DNA of 64,000 nt from Lumbricus terrestris. Taxonomy: Eukaryota; Annelida; Clitellata; Crassiclitellata; Lumbricidae. The notes below the pieces were generated by a model. The model ran no database searches. It was not told where the DNA came from and saw nothing but the letters and a program-made list of their open reading frames with translations. The DNA is taken from NCBI GenBank assembly GCA_949752735.1, contig OX457042.1:61355468-61419467 (forward strand). Direction: 5' to 3'. A program made the position numbers and the translations under genes. Below are positions 30,937 through 40,514 of this stretch, one piece after another; positions within the stretch are counted from its first letter, which is position 1; the number at the start of each line of letters is the position of its first letter.

Positions 30937-32229
30937 ATGATGTCTGATATTCTAAGATTTACCGAAGAACCTCTGATTGACGTGTCTATCGAGAGCTACG
31001 AATGGTATCAGTATAACCCGATATCGGGATCGCAAATAAACAACCCGTCGAATATTACAATTATCATCGAAACTCAAAGTAATTACTGCCATCCAGCGGA
31101 ATCTTATCTATTTTTCGAGGGAAGATTGTTGAAGGCGGACATCAACAGCACCTCGTACGCTAATGATGATGCTGTAGCCCTTACGAATAATGGACTTATG
31201 CACCTATTCCACCAAATTTCGTACAAAATGTCGAACCAAGAAATTGAAACGATATCTAACCCGGGCCAGGCAACGACGATGCTCGGTTTACTCAAATACC
31301 CAAATGATTTTCAACTAGCACAAGGGTTAAATCAGCTGTGGTACAAGGACAGTGGCAGGACGGCTGTTATCGATGATAATCAAGGTTTCGCCATTCGACA
31401 GTCATATCTAATTCAAAAACCGGGGGTAAAAGGCACGTTTAGCTTTATCGTTCCGTTGAAACATATTTTTGGATTTTGCGATGATTACAACAAGGTTATT
31501 TATGGTGTGAGACATGAGCTAATTCTTGGTCGTAAAGCCGACGACGACGCAATTTTTAGAGACGCTGCTGCGGCTGCAGGGAAAGTCGTACTTGATAAAA
31601 TCTCGTGGTTTATGCCTCATGTTACACCATCTCTTATGGAGGACCACCAATTGAACAAAACGATAGCATCGAAAGCAACGTTCCTAGTTGGATACAGGGC
31701 TCGCCAATGCGATACTACAGTCGTCCATCCGTCGACTAGTTTTGAATGGAAACTTGGCGTCAAGTCATCTCCTGAACAACCTAGGTACGTTATAATTGCA
31801 TTTCAAACCAATCGAGATGGCAACCAGGAACGTAACCCATCGATTTTCGATCATTGCAATCTGACTAACATGTACGTGATGATGAACCAGGCACGATACC
31901 CAGCCGTCGACTACTACCTATCATTCCCGAATCAGCAATTCTCGCGAGCGTACAGAGCAGCGGCTACGTTTAGCGAAAAATTCTACGGAATGGATGAAAA
32001 GTTAACGCAAAGCAATATCACACCGGTAGACTTCAAAGAGCTGTACCCGATTATGGTGTTTGATGTAAGCAGGCAACCCGAGCGTCTGAAGGACTCGTCA
32101 GTCGATATCCAGATCAGAGGTACTTTTAGTGTGGCGCCGCCTGGTGGGACGAAAGCGTACGCGTTGGTGATTTATGACAAGTTATTCAATTTTCAATCGG
32201 ATGGCGAAAAAATAGGTAGGATCTACTAA
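30937..32229 (+). CDS. MCP: Major capsid protein, double jelly-roll
   Basis: 430 residues. Two ATGs in a row follow TTCTACAATAAA; either may be used. The sequence has the Polinton MCP pattern: an N-terminal ESYEWYQYNPISGSQINNPS segment, a YLFFEGRLLKAD strand, GLMHLFHQISYKMSNQEIET, FSFIVPLKHIFGFCDDYNKV at the junction of the two jelly-rolls, and a C-terminal ELYPIMVFDVSRQPERLKDS. MCP trimers form the icosahedral shell. The frame is intact and of normal length. It is the last gene of the plus block and ends 35 bp before the stop of the first convergent minus-strand gene. Confidence 0.92.
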   Translation: MMSDILRFTEEPLIDVSIESYEWYQYNPISGSQINNPSNITIIIETQSNYCHPAESYLFFEGRLLKADINSTSYANDDAVALTNNGLMHLFHQISYKMSNQEIETISNPGQATTMLGLLKYPNDFQLAQGLNQLWYKDSGRTAVIDDNQGFAIRQSYLIQKPGVKGTFSFIVPLKHIFGFCDDYNKVIYGVRHELILGRKADDDAIFRDAAAAAGKVVLDKISWFMPHVTPSLMEDHQLNKTIASKATFLVGYRARQCDTTVVHPSTSFEWKLGVKSSPEQPRYVIIAFQTNRDGNQERNPSIFDHCNLTNMYVMMNQARYPAVDYYLSFPNQQFSRAYRAAATFSEKFYGMDEKLTQSNITPVDFKELYPIMVFDVSRQPERLKDSSVDIQIRGTFSVAPPGGTKAYALVIYDKLFNFQSDGEKIGRIY

Positions 32230-32264
32230 ATTATGTAAATTCAAAACTAAACGTGGTTTCGAAT

Positions 32265-32891
32265 TTAGGGTCGTAAGTACGCTGCTGAAAAGTCCCTACC
32301 TAATATGACTACAGGGGCGTTCGCTTCAGCAAATATCTCGAGGTAGTCGGTATTTGTTAAGTAAACTACGGTATTACCCGTTGCGTTAATATACAATCCA
32401 ATAACACCTCCACCACCGGCAATCTGCATGTACAATGTTCCATTTTTGTATAGGAAAACGTTACCATAATTTTTTGTTATGTCGTCCTGAAATTCAACAT
32501 AAGCGGAAACGATGTAATATCCAGCTCTCTGGGGGAAGAAACGGCTCGAACTGGTGATGAAACAATTATCAGTATCAAATCTTGTTGTATTAAAATTTAC
32601 TTTTGTGTGAATTATACCAGGAATCCCCTGAAATTTGGAATCGGAATTGAAAGCACTAAACGCTGGGCCAAATGCAGTCGAATGCACGTAATTCATTGTG
32701 GCGGCGTCTTGAAGATCGGAAGGATCTGCTACATTAATCAGCTTTTTTGCACCCAAGTCGATATTTTCCACAGCTGCATTCGCTCCATCTCGTCTTAGAA
32801 AAGTATTGTTGACTTGGGTTAATGTAGCGCCACCCCCTTCAACCCGTGACGCTGATCTATCCTCCATTTGTCCAAAAATGTTAACAGGCAT
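32265..32891 (-). CDS. Fibre/C1q-like paralogue 1
   Basis: 208 residues starting at ATG 32891 (MPVNIFGQM), immediately after TATTATCGTATAATAAA. An earlier in-frame ATG adds 11 residues but is not shared with the paralogues. The N-terminal half has phage-tail-like shaft sequence (TLTQVNNTFLRRDGANAAVE, NIDLGAKKLINVADP). The C-terminal ~120 residues resemble a C1q/TNF-like trimeric head (AGYYIVSAYVEFQDD, NGTLYMQIAGGGG, VVYLTNTDYLEIFAEA). A receptor-binding fibre or vertex spike is likely by analogy. First of three tandem paralogues. Confidence 0.75.
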   Translation of the reverse strand: MPVNIFGQMEDRSASRVEGGGATLTQVNNTFLRRDGANAAVENIDLGAKKLINVADPSDLQDAATMNYVHSTAFGPAFSAFNSDSKFQGIPGIIHTKVNFNTTRFDTDNCFITSSSRFFPQRAGYYIVSAYVEFQDDITKNYGNVFLYKNGTLYMQIAGGGGVIGLYINATGNTVVYLTNTDYLEIFAEANAPVVILGRDFSAAYLRP

Positions 32892-32938
32892 TTTATTATA
32901 CGATAATATTTTACACTTTCCCATCGATTTGGTAGAAT

Positions 32939-33688
32939 TTAGGGTCGTAAGTACGCAGCTGAAAAGTCAAAGACCCCAATGTTTGCGTCTGCGTTTGTCA
33001 TAGCAATTAGCTCGAGGTAGTCGGTGTTATTTAATCGAACTAGGCAAGTACCCGATACATTATTATTCGCTCCAACCGTACCTCCACCACCGAAATCACC
33101 ACCACCACCGGGCATCCTCATGTACAACATCCCATTTTTGGATAAGGAAACAGCACCGGCAGTTCTTGCATTATCGGCGCGAAATTCCACAAACACCGAA
33201 ACCATATAAAATCCTGCTTTCTGAGGAAAGAATCGTTTCGAATTGATGAAACAATTATCCGGATCGAATCTTTCTCTCGAGAATTTTAGTGTCGTGATGG
33301 TGTTAGCGGGGATAACCTGGGCATTGGAGCCGTAAGCACTAAACGCCGGGCCAAAGTTGGTCTTTGTGAGTCTAGATACTACCGAAGCAATTTGTTCGTC
33401 GACATATTTTTTATTAGTCAAATGATTATCGTTGGATGGAATGCCAGGGTGATTCGTTATCAAATCCACACCTTGTCCGTAACTTAGAGCCTCATCCATT
33501 CCACAATCCGGATTATTCGTTATAGGTAGGCCTATGATGCAGTAGCCATTCATATTTAGTTCTCCAGTAGCCGGATTTGTTCCATCTCGTCTTAGAAAAG
33601 TATTGCCGGCTGTGGAAAATGTGGCACCACCCGCTGCTACCTGTGGTGTTGATTTAACACCCATTCTTCCAAATATATCGATAGGCAT
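32939..33688 (-). CDS. Fibre/C1q-like paralogue 2
   Basis: 249 residues, the longest of the three. Start MPIDIFGRM follows the same upstream sequence (TATTATCGTATAATAAAATG). The shaft has NTFLRRDGTNPATGELNMNG and an extra segment with ALSYGQGVDLI and TNKKYVDEQIASVVSRL. The head has AGFYMVSVFVEFRADN, NGMLYMRMPGGGGDFGGGG and VRLNNTDYLELIA. The glycine-rich loop is longer than in paralogue 1. Both end in the same AAYLRP tail. Confidence 0.75.
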   Translation of the reverse strand: MPIDIFGRMGVKSTPQVAAGGATFSTAGNTFLRRDGTNPATGELNMNGYCIIGLPITNNPDCGMDEALSYGQGVDLITNHPGIPSNDNHLTNKKYVDEQIASVVSRLTKTNFGPAFSAYGSNAQVIPANTITTLKFSRERFDPDNCFINSKRFFPQKAGFYMVSVFVEFRADNARTAGAVSLSKNGMLYMRMPGGGGDFGGGGTVGANNNVSGTCLVRLNNTDYLELIAMTNADANIGVFDFSAAYLRP

Positions 33689-33716
33689 TTTATTATACGA
33701 TAATATTTTTTAGTCG

Positions 33717-34349
33717 CTATTGTCCTAAGAATGCGACGGAAAAGTCTCTCGCTACTATGGATGTTTTGATGGTTGAATAAACGTGAATCTCGAGATAATC
33801 GGTTTCGGTTAGAAAAACTAATTGACTACACGATGCTATCAAATCCTCATCGCCTGAAAATTGCATGTGTATCCCTTCATTTTTATAAAGGTAGACGTAA
33901 CTACTTGCACTAATACCGAGGCCTTCAAATTCTACACACATCGAAACGATATAGCAACCGGCTTTACCAGGAGTGAAACGAGTCAGCCTCGTACTGTTGA
34001 CACCACCTCTTTTGAATCTTACTATATCAAAAGAAACTCTTGTGAAAGTATTGGCGCTTATGGCTTGCGAATTTGAAGTGTAAGCGCTAATCACGGGTCC
34101 TATTACATTTTGATTAGTTATTAAATCCATAACCTGTCCCCGACTTAGTGCCTCGTCCTTTCCTGCTTCCAAAGTATTCGTTGTAGGTAAACCTTTTATC
34201 ACACGACCATTCATATCTAGATCTCCAGTAACAGGGTTTGCTCCATCTCGTCTTAGAAAAGTATTGTCGGCTTGAGTTAATGTGACGCCGCCCGATGTTA
34301 CTCGCTGTGGTGATTCGCTAACCATTTGTCCAAATATGTTTACAGGCAT
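33717..34349 (-). CDS. Fibre/C1q-like paralogue 3
   Basis: 210 residues. Shares MPVNIFGQM, TLTQADNTFLRRDGANPVTG and DLDMNGRVIKGLPTTN with the others. The head is the most diverged (AGCYIVSMCVEFEGLGIS, NEGIHMQFSGDED, VFLTETDYLEIHVYS). Ends with VAFLGQ rather than AYLRP. Conserved shaft with diverged heads fits duplication followed by change in binding specificity (inference). Confidence 0.72.
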   Translation of the reverse strand: MPVNIFGQMVSESPQRVTSGGVTLTQADNTFLRRDGANPVTGDLDMNGRVIKGLPTTNTLEAGKDEALSRGQVMDLITNQNVIGPVISAYTSNSQAISANTFTRVSFDIVRFKRGGVNSTRLTRFTPGKAGCYIVSMCVEFEGLGISASSYVYLYKNEGIHMQFSGDEDLIASCSQLVFLTETDYLEIHVYSTIKTSIVARDFSVAFLGQ

Positions 34350-34353
34350 TTTA

Positions 34354-34788
34354 TTAGTATAAATTATTTATAACGTCTTGAAATTTACAACCGTCTGACA
34401 CAGTCTTTTTTAGGACGTATAGGCATAGATGACCGCAAAAGACTTCGCCATCGGGTTGAACGCGTTCGCTGTTGTAGTAGACGGGGCTGCGTAAATACTT
34501 TAACAATTCGGTAGGAGGAGGTAGACCGTAACTGTCGAAATATATTTTAACCTTTCCGTTCTTTAAAAAACAGCACCAATGGGTCCCACTTCCTTGCGAG
34601 TCGTCCAAGTTTAGTATCCCGCACTCATTTCGGTTAGGTTTCTTCGGTAGTTCGTCTCGTAAGAAGACGCCACGGAAGTTTGGGATGTTTAGTTTCTTCG
34701 CGGTATCAATCAGCTGTATGTTTGAGAGAGGGATATTTGGAAGTACTACACCCTCAACGTTTATATTTTTGTATGTTTCAAAACTCAT
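34354..34788 (-). CDS. Adenain-like cysteine protease
   Basis: 144 residues. The catalytic pattern of adenovirus maturation protease is visible: GTHWCCF (His70), KIYFDSYGLPPP (Asp85), and Q111 seven residues before C118 in QPDGEVFCGHLC, the same Gln-to-Cys spacing as adenain. It cleaves capsid and core precursors during virion maturation. Shorter than adenovirus adenain, as usual for Polintons. Four bases separate its stop from the fibre 3 start. Start MSFETYKN follows ATATAAAAA. Confidence 0.9.
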   Translation of the reverse strand: MSFETYKNINVEGVVLPNIPLSNIQLIDTAKKLNIPNFRGVFLRDELPKKPNRNECGILNLDDSQGSGTHWCCFLKNGKVKIYFDSYGLPPPTELLKYLRSPVYYNSERVQPDGEVFCGHLCLYVLKKTVSDGCKFQDVINNLY

Positions 34789-34791
34789 TTT

Positions 34792-35595
34792 TTATATTTC
34801 GCTTAAATATTTTATAAAGTCAAACGCTTTTTCCCTCTGCTCTATTTTGTTCGCTTTTTGTATATTTTTTTCTAATAGTACCGGGCAAATATTCATCCAA
34901 TTCATAGCTTTATCAAGTTCTTTTTCATCTGACAAGTCGAACGATGATATTGGTAAAACAAAATCGAGATGCCAAACCGAACCGTGATTGTCCATATTCA
35001 TACCATCTTCAAATTGGAACTCGATCCATTTCGTAAATGTTTTAAGGCCGATACCTAGTTTACTTTTGAGACATTCTGGGATTTCCATTTCACATTTTAG
35101 GTCTGTCATTTTATCACACCGTTGAGCTTCTATGCGGGCTAGATAATATTTATGTCTACAATTTTTGCATACATTAGCATATCCATCTTTTTGGAATCGA
35201 TTTTTATTGTATTCCGATATGTTCTTCTCTATTTTGCACCCGCTGCAAACTTTTCTTTCCTTTGTTTCTCTGTTCTCTAGCATTGCATATTTATATGCAC
35301 GTTCCTTTGCTTTGGTATTATGACACGTTTTACAGCTCGTATAAATTCCGTTCCTTTTTGTTTTATCTTTATGAAATTCGTTAAAACTTTTTTCAATCTT
35401 ACAGCAGCAGCAAACTTTTTTGTTTTTTGTTTCCCCCACTTCAAGCTCTGAGTATTTTTGTCTAAGTTCCTTCGTTTTGATAATAACACACTTTTTACAA
35501 GAAGCAAAATAGCCGCTCTTATTACGTTTGTTTTTGTAAAATTCAGTTAAGCTTTTCTCCATTTTGCAATTGGTACATAATTTTAAGTCTGCCAT
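34792..35595 (-). CDS. Zinc-ribbon repeat/HNH-like protein 1 (degenerate HNH)
   Basis: 267 residues. Three N-terminal zinc-ribbon repeats of form CxxC-x(20-24)-CxxC (CTNCKMEKSLTEFYKNKRNK, CCCKIEKSFNEFHKDKTK, CSGCKIEKNISEYNKNRFQK). The C-terminus (WHLDFVLPISSFDLSDEKEL, then NWMNICPVL) aligns by eye with the HNH of the next gene but has HLDF instead of HLDH, so the metal-binding and catalytic pair is altered. Similar proteins (zinc ribbons plus HNH) resemble phage and homing-type nucleases. Nuclease activity is doubtful here; DNA binding is likely. Start ATG follows CTAATATAAA. Confidence 0.7.
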   Translation of the reverse strand: MADLKLCTNCKMEKSLTEFYKNKRNKSGYFASCKKCVIIKTKELRQKYSELEVGETKNKKVCCCCKIEKSFNEFHKDKTKRNGIYTSCKTCHNTKAKERAYKYAMLENRETKERKVCSGCKIEKNISEYNKNRFQKDGYANVCKNCRHKYYLARIEAQRCDKMTDLKCEMEIPECLKSKLGIGLKTFTKWIEFQFEDGMNMDNHGSVWHLDFVLPISSFDLSDEKELDKAMNWMNICPVLLEKNIQKANKIEQREKAFDFIKYLSEI

Positions 35596-35624
35596 TTTAT
35601 ATTAGGATATTTTTTTCTTTAGAT

Positions 35625-36308
35625 CTAAGTCGTTTTATCTAAATGTTTCATAAAATAATCCGCTTTTACTTGTTGCATTAGATATAGCCAGGGATCGATT
35701 TTGTTCGATTTTTGCATATTTTTTTGTGCAAGCAACGGGCGTAAATTCAACCAATTCATAGCTTTTTGGAGTTCTTCTTCATCAAGCAAATTGAATGAAG
35801 ATATTGGTATAACATGGTCTAGATGCCAAAGAGGGCCGTAATTCTCCATAGTCATTCCTTCTTCCAATTGATATTCAATCCATTTAGTAAATATTTCAAA
35901 GTCAATGCCGACAAGTTGCCGCGTCGTTTGTGATTTCGACTTGCGTTTGAATGCCATACCAAGCCTGGTCCTCATGTTTGTAAGTAGTTTAATCTCAGGA
36001 TTATATAGCTTGCGGGTTTTTGTATACGCATATTTACATTCCTTGCATTCTCTATCAAACCCGTCTTTACAACATCTATTTTTTACAAACTCTGAGATGA
36101 TCTTTTCATTCTTACATTGGCTGCAAACTTTTCTATCTTTCGTTTCCCTAGTCTCTTGCCTCGCGTATTTTTGTCTACGCTCCTTCGCTTTGCTATTTTT
36201 ACACACTTTGCAACTGGGTTCATACCCGTTCTTGCCACATTTATTTTTATGAAATTCGTTGAAGCTTTTTTCCATTTTACATTTAGTACACACTTTGGTG
36301 AGATCCAT
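35625..36308 (-). CDS. Zinc-ribbon repeat/HNH endonuclease-like protein 2
   Basis: 227 residues, a paralogue of the preceding gene. Two zinc-ribbon repeats (CTKCKMEKSFNEFHKNKCGK and CSQCKNEKIISEFVKNRCCK), then a C-terminal HNH-like motif YGPLWHLDHVIPISSF with a downstream NWLNLRPLLAQKNMQKSNK. The full 'HLDH.IP.S' plus 'NLRPL...N..K' form suggests an active nuclease, unlike the paralogue. It may act in resolving replication intermediates or as a captured homing-type nuclease (inference). Start ATG follows ATATATAAA; it lies just downstream of the polymerase. Confidence 0.72.
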   Translation of the reverse strand: MDLTKVCTKCKMEKSFNEFHKNKCGKNGYEPSCKVCKNSKAKERRQKYARQETRETKDRKVCSQCKNEKIISEFVKNRCCKDGFDRECKECKYAYTKTRKLYNPEIKLLTNMRTRLGMAFKRKSKSQTTRQLVGIDFEIFTKWIEYQLEEGMTMENYGPLWHLDHVIPISSFNLLDEEELQKAMNWLNLRPLLAQKNMQKSNKIDPWLYLMQQVKADYFMKHLDKTT

Positions 36309-36326
36309 TTTATATATGTTTATTTC

Positions 36327-37700
36327 TTAAGTATTTTTCAATAAATAATAGCCGTAAGCTAAAGTATGGATCCCATCAGCAAGTATCACTCTTTTATCAT
36401 CGTCTGCTGAGAGGGCCACCTTGTTCACTTCTTCGGTGTAGATATCATGAAAATGGGATCTGATGACATTCATGCGTCTCGACTGTTCTTTCCTCGTAAA
36501 CAGGCAGTTCTTATAATCTTCATGGTTTATCGATTTCTTAACAACGTATTTTTTAACACCTTTGCATTTCTTATGATCTGTGCCTGCTATTTTGTAACTG
36601 TACAACTTGGATCTCAACCCTACAAATTCCTCAATCTGTTTACCTGCAGCTTCGTCCTTAAACATGCCTATTACTTTCTTATTCACTCCAGTTTCGATGC
36701 ATGATGGGTGATCCTTTGGATATTCTGATGTGTCAAACATGCTTCTAACATCGGGAGCTATATCGGCATAGAAATCAACGGTTCTTATTTCATAGGCTAA
36801 CGAATCCGTATCGGTGAATAATAGTTTTGCCCTATCTCCGTACTTGTTCTTGATGTAATTATAGTGAAAATCATACATCAAAGTTTTGCTCAAGTCTAGG
36901 ATGCACATACCGAGATATATCGGTTTGTTATAGAGCAGCGAAGTCTTCTTCATGTGAATAGCAATTAAATTTTCATCAAAAATAGTCCGACTGCCGTAAC
37001 TCGTTTTCGCTGCTAGTTTTATGGCTTGCTTCTCGCTTGAAACCAGTTTTATATCTACACGGGACTCTATATTTTCGCAAGTCTTACCAAACACACTGTT
37101 GTTCATAAGTTTGAAAAAGTCTTTCTCGAAATCGTTTTTGGCTTTGGTCCTCAGGTTAGTATTTAGGTCGATATATTTTTTCAACCAGGTGCTTTCTTCA
37201 AATTTAATTCCTCGATGAATTTTGGTAATCTTCAAACCTAGGCTTTCATACTGCTTCAAATTTTCGTAATGGACAATGTACTTTACTTTATCATTCAGGT
37301 TTGGAATGAGTTTAGAAACAGTTGAAGTTTCGGGTATGATATTCTCAGGAGCAAGAGGGTAGTCGTTGTGAAGATCGTGTAAATCTTTGGGATATTCCAA
37401 GTCCACCTCCAATATACACGGTGTTGACCTCCAGTCGTTTAGCTTATCATCAGTCATCCATTCAAACCCGTGAGTCGGTAGCGGTTTGCACATTGCCCAT
37501 CCGTACAAATTGTTGGCGTCCAAATAGGTTATAAATGTTGAAGGTTTGCTATCGTCAAACGTTTGCAAGTACTTATTGTTTGCTTGCCCATAACGATGTG
37601 AAATTGTGCTAACACCACCTCTTATCCCATGCTTGACCATTAGTATCATATCGTAATCGCTCAATAATTCTAACTTTACTCCAGTCAACTTTAATGAGGC
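36327..37700 (-). pseudogene. pPolB: Protein-primed DNA polymerase B, C-terminal polymerase part (separated by LINE)
   Basis: Polymerase half of the element's replicase. Motif A is DANNLYGWAM, motif B NNSVFGKT, motif C LLFTDTDSLAYEI, all intact, followed by a C-terminal region ending at a stop at 36327. An open frame continues upstream to 37853, but its first ~50 residues come from the inserted LINE. Without the exonuclease and N-terminal half on the other side of the insertion it cannot be made as one protein. Confidence 0.92.
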
Positions 37701-38089
37701 AGAAATGACTTCCATGTTCTTCGACCGCTTTTCCCACCGGTTGCTCATCGTCCCTATCAATTGAGGCCACGTCCTCACAACTTTGTATTGCCAACCAAAG
37801 ATGACAGGCATTATATTTCTCGGGTTCTGTATAAAAAGGCACCCTATGTTCATTAATTATAATAAATTGTCTAATCTCATTATTGCAACCTATACCCTAT
37901 ATAAACATAGAAACATTCTTTTGTAATTTCTGTCATTTTGTGCTCATCCTAAGACAAATGCAACAGTCAAGGCTAAAGACATTCTATAGGTATTATATTG
38001 TATTTGATCAACTGCTTCTTGTACCTGATAGCGGTGTGTCTATCAGTTTTTGTTACCATTAAAACGAATATAATAATAATAATAATAAT
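37701..38089 (+). mobile_element. 5'-truncated LINE inserted in the polymerase gene
   Basis: 389-bp insert. On the plus strand it begins in frame with a non-LTR reverse-transcriptase C-terminus (HVLRPLFPPV, then RPRPHNFVLPTKDDRHYISR and a VLYKK block ending in TAA near 37858), followed by a ~220-bp 3' UTR and an (AAT)n tail at 38070-38089. The basic RPRPHNFxLPxKD..xxIxRxLYKK ending is typical of several LINE families. It has no GT-AG boundaries in the polymerase sense, so it is not an intron. No clear target duplication. Confidence 0.85.
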
Positions 38090-40514
38090 CCCATGCTAGT
38101 CCAGGAGAAGTGTAATACCAGGCGGGATCTAGGTTGTAGTTCTTCATACAAACGTCTCTAAAGTTTTCAAATACATCGGCTAATAATAGAACATCCGAAA
38201 GATTGTACAAGTCGTGATATTCTCTGAATGTTTTGAAACCGAATTCTTTCCATACCTCCTGTGCATGGTTGTAGTCTTCGTCACTGATGCCCGAGTCGTT
38301 TAGTTTCGAATAGAATGCTGACTTTGGTGGTAGTTCTGTTTCATTCAGTTGGTTGATGGAACTAACGTGGTCGTATGGATAAACCCCTTTTCTAAGCAAG
38401 AGATCGAGCTGATTGCCGGAGTAGTACTTGTTTATATTTTTACACTGGTCTTTGCTTAGATTCTTCGATAAGGCGTCGAGACCCGCTGGCATGAATCTAA
38501 AACTATCGATGAAACGTAATTCACGCTTGACCACTTTCTCTTTCCCTTCTTTGTTAATAAACTTATCGACTACGATCTCTCTGCTAAATGAGATATACTT
38601 TTCTTCATTGCAGGGGATGCATTTAATCTGTTCATTATTACCACCCCGTAATTTCTTCACGAATAGATGGCTATCGTAGCCGGTTAGATTATGGAATACT
38701 ACTGGGAAAAACTTGGGGACTCTATACTTTAGATTACAAATCTTATGAGCAGCGCCTCTAAATTTACCAGTAAGATGACAGTGGTCTCTTACTCGTATGT
38801 CATTATCATCATCACCATCAGAGAACTCACCCCCGCATATATGGCAAACAGTAGCCGAGTCGTATAGCTCCTTGTCGTCCTTTCCAAATATCATTTTCTC
38901 TGGAAATTTAAATCGATTATAAATATCTTTTACTTTCTCAACAAGACTGTCAATAAATATCTGCGCTACATCATCGTCTTCGCTCTCCGCTGTGAACGTT
39001 ACAGGAGCTTGCGAATATAGGTCATCATCGAAACATTTTATGTGGTAACAAAACGAGCTAGGGGTATGTTTCTGGTATTTATTGGTGAAAGACGTGCTGG
39101 GATCGGGTTGGCATGTATCGATCGGTTTAATGAAGGATTCGAAATCCGCATAGATAATAAAAGGTACTCGCATTTTTCGATAATAATTTTTAAAACTCAA
39201 CATAGTTCCTGGACCTGGAAGTTCTATTCGTTGGGCGTCATGTTGCGAACAGTACTCGATGTGTTTTTTAAGCGAGTCTTTCGTTCTGTAACCGATTAAA
39301 CATCTTCTACAATAGTGCATCGAATTTACAGATTTTTCTGTTCGTGCCGCCATCAATCTATTAAAGTTCTTGATCCAACAGTAATGCTTCTTTTCATCGT
39401 CGGAAATAAGCAGTAGATCTAAACAGGTATCACTCTCATGTTTCGATATGTATAATGGGTATACGCTCTTTTCAAAGCCGAATACGCTAACGCTAATGTT
39501 ATTATGGCGCTCAAACTTATTTATAATATTAGCATCAGCAGCAACTGGGAACACGATACCGCTCCAATCGAGTTTCTTAGATTGTTCTATCAGGTCTTTA
39601 GTGATTCTTTCAGGGTGCTCATCAACTGGATTCAACGCTCTAGTAATACACCATTTGAAACATTCGCCGTCATCATTTTTCATATTAATAATGGCCTTTT
39701 TATTGGCTAAATACTCGGGAAGCTGAATATATGAACTACCTTTCAATGGCTTGTATACCACTGTATCGATATCTAATTTCGAAACGGCTCTGAATCGCCA
39801 ATTGCTACCTCGCATCTGATAACTCGCCATGCTCTCCTTAATTTTATCCACTGCGTTGGTATATATTTCCTTCACATCGGTTGCTTCTAAAATAATATCA
39901 GTCTTTGATTTGAAATTAGGCTCAGCCGTTGTTATTTCACCGGATTTTATGTCTACTTTCTCCATTACACACATGAGATTGAGTTGAACTTTTACCCCTC
40001 GATTTTTCGCTAACAGCCTAACTACCTGCGATCTTACAGCCTTGAGAAAAGATTCAACATCGACCCTGTTGTTACCCTCGATCGTGTATCTTTTTGTAAA
40101 CCCTTTGATAGCCGTCGCAGTCTCTTGAAGTTTGAACCTATGAACAGGTGGTTTGATTTGAGGGGGTAACTGACTAATCTCACTAGTCAACCAATCTGAA
40201 AAAGTAGCTTTATTTTTCCCCACAAATTTCCAAGTAGTAGACAAGAATGCTGTAAGTTCCGCTTTTCCTAATCTTGAGTATCCTCTTTGACCTCTCTTTT
40301 TTGCAATTTCTCGCAATTCTCGTACCGTGCCTCTCTGTTTCGTAGTCCCCAGAGTACGCGTTGGAGCCTTAATGTCTGGGGCCCTAGCGCCTAGTTGATC
40401 TCCCCGCGTTATGAGTGCGATGAGTTCCTCTTTTGGTAGTTTCGAGTATCCTTTTTGTCCTCTTTGTTTTGGAATTTGTCGCAATTCTTTCAGATTATAC
40501 GCTGTGTAGTCCAT
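38090..40514 (-). pseudogene. pPolB: Protein-primed DNA polymerase B, N-terminal/exonuclease part (disrupted)
   Basis: Start taken at ATG 40514 (MDYTAYNLKEL), after CCCAATATAAA; an ATG at 40559 is less likely. In order (residues from 40559): two SAP/Rho-N-like repeats (NLKELRQIPKQRGQKGYSKL at ~20-50, VRELREIAKKRGQRGYSRLG at ~78-108); an OTU-protease-like stretch with DGECFKW near 300 and KHYCWIKN near 380; a C2H2 finger (YCRRCLIGYRTKDSLKKHIE); exonuclease motif I FIIYADFES (~470); an endonuclease-VII-like module CHICG...RVRDHCHLTGKFRGAAH (~570-610); motif II HNLTGYDSH; motif III SDVLLLADVFENF (~790). The frame then runs into the LINE and stops at 38043. The break falls just before the polymerase motifs. 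Confidence 0.92.

Noticed and set aside
32892..32924. Upstream start for fibre paralogue 1
   Set aside because: The second ATG aligns with the starts of the two paralogues and follows the same TATTATCGTATAATAAA sequence.
37701..38089. Gap in the polymerase gene as an intron
   Set aside because: The boundaries are not GT-AG or AT-AC in the polymerase sense, and the insert carries a LINE RT end and (AAT)n tail on the other strand.
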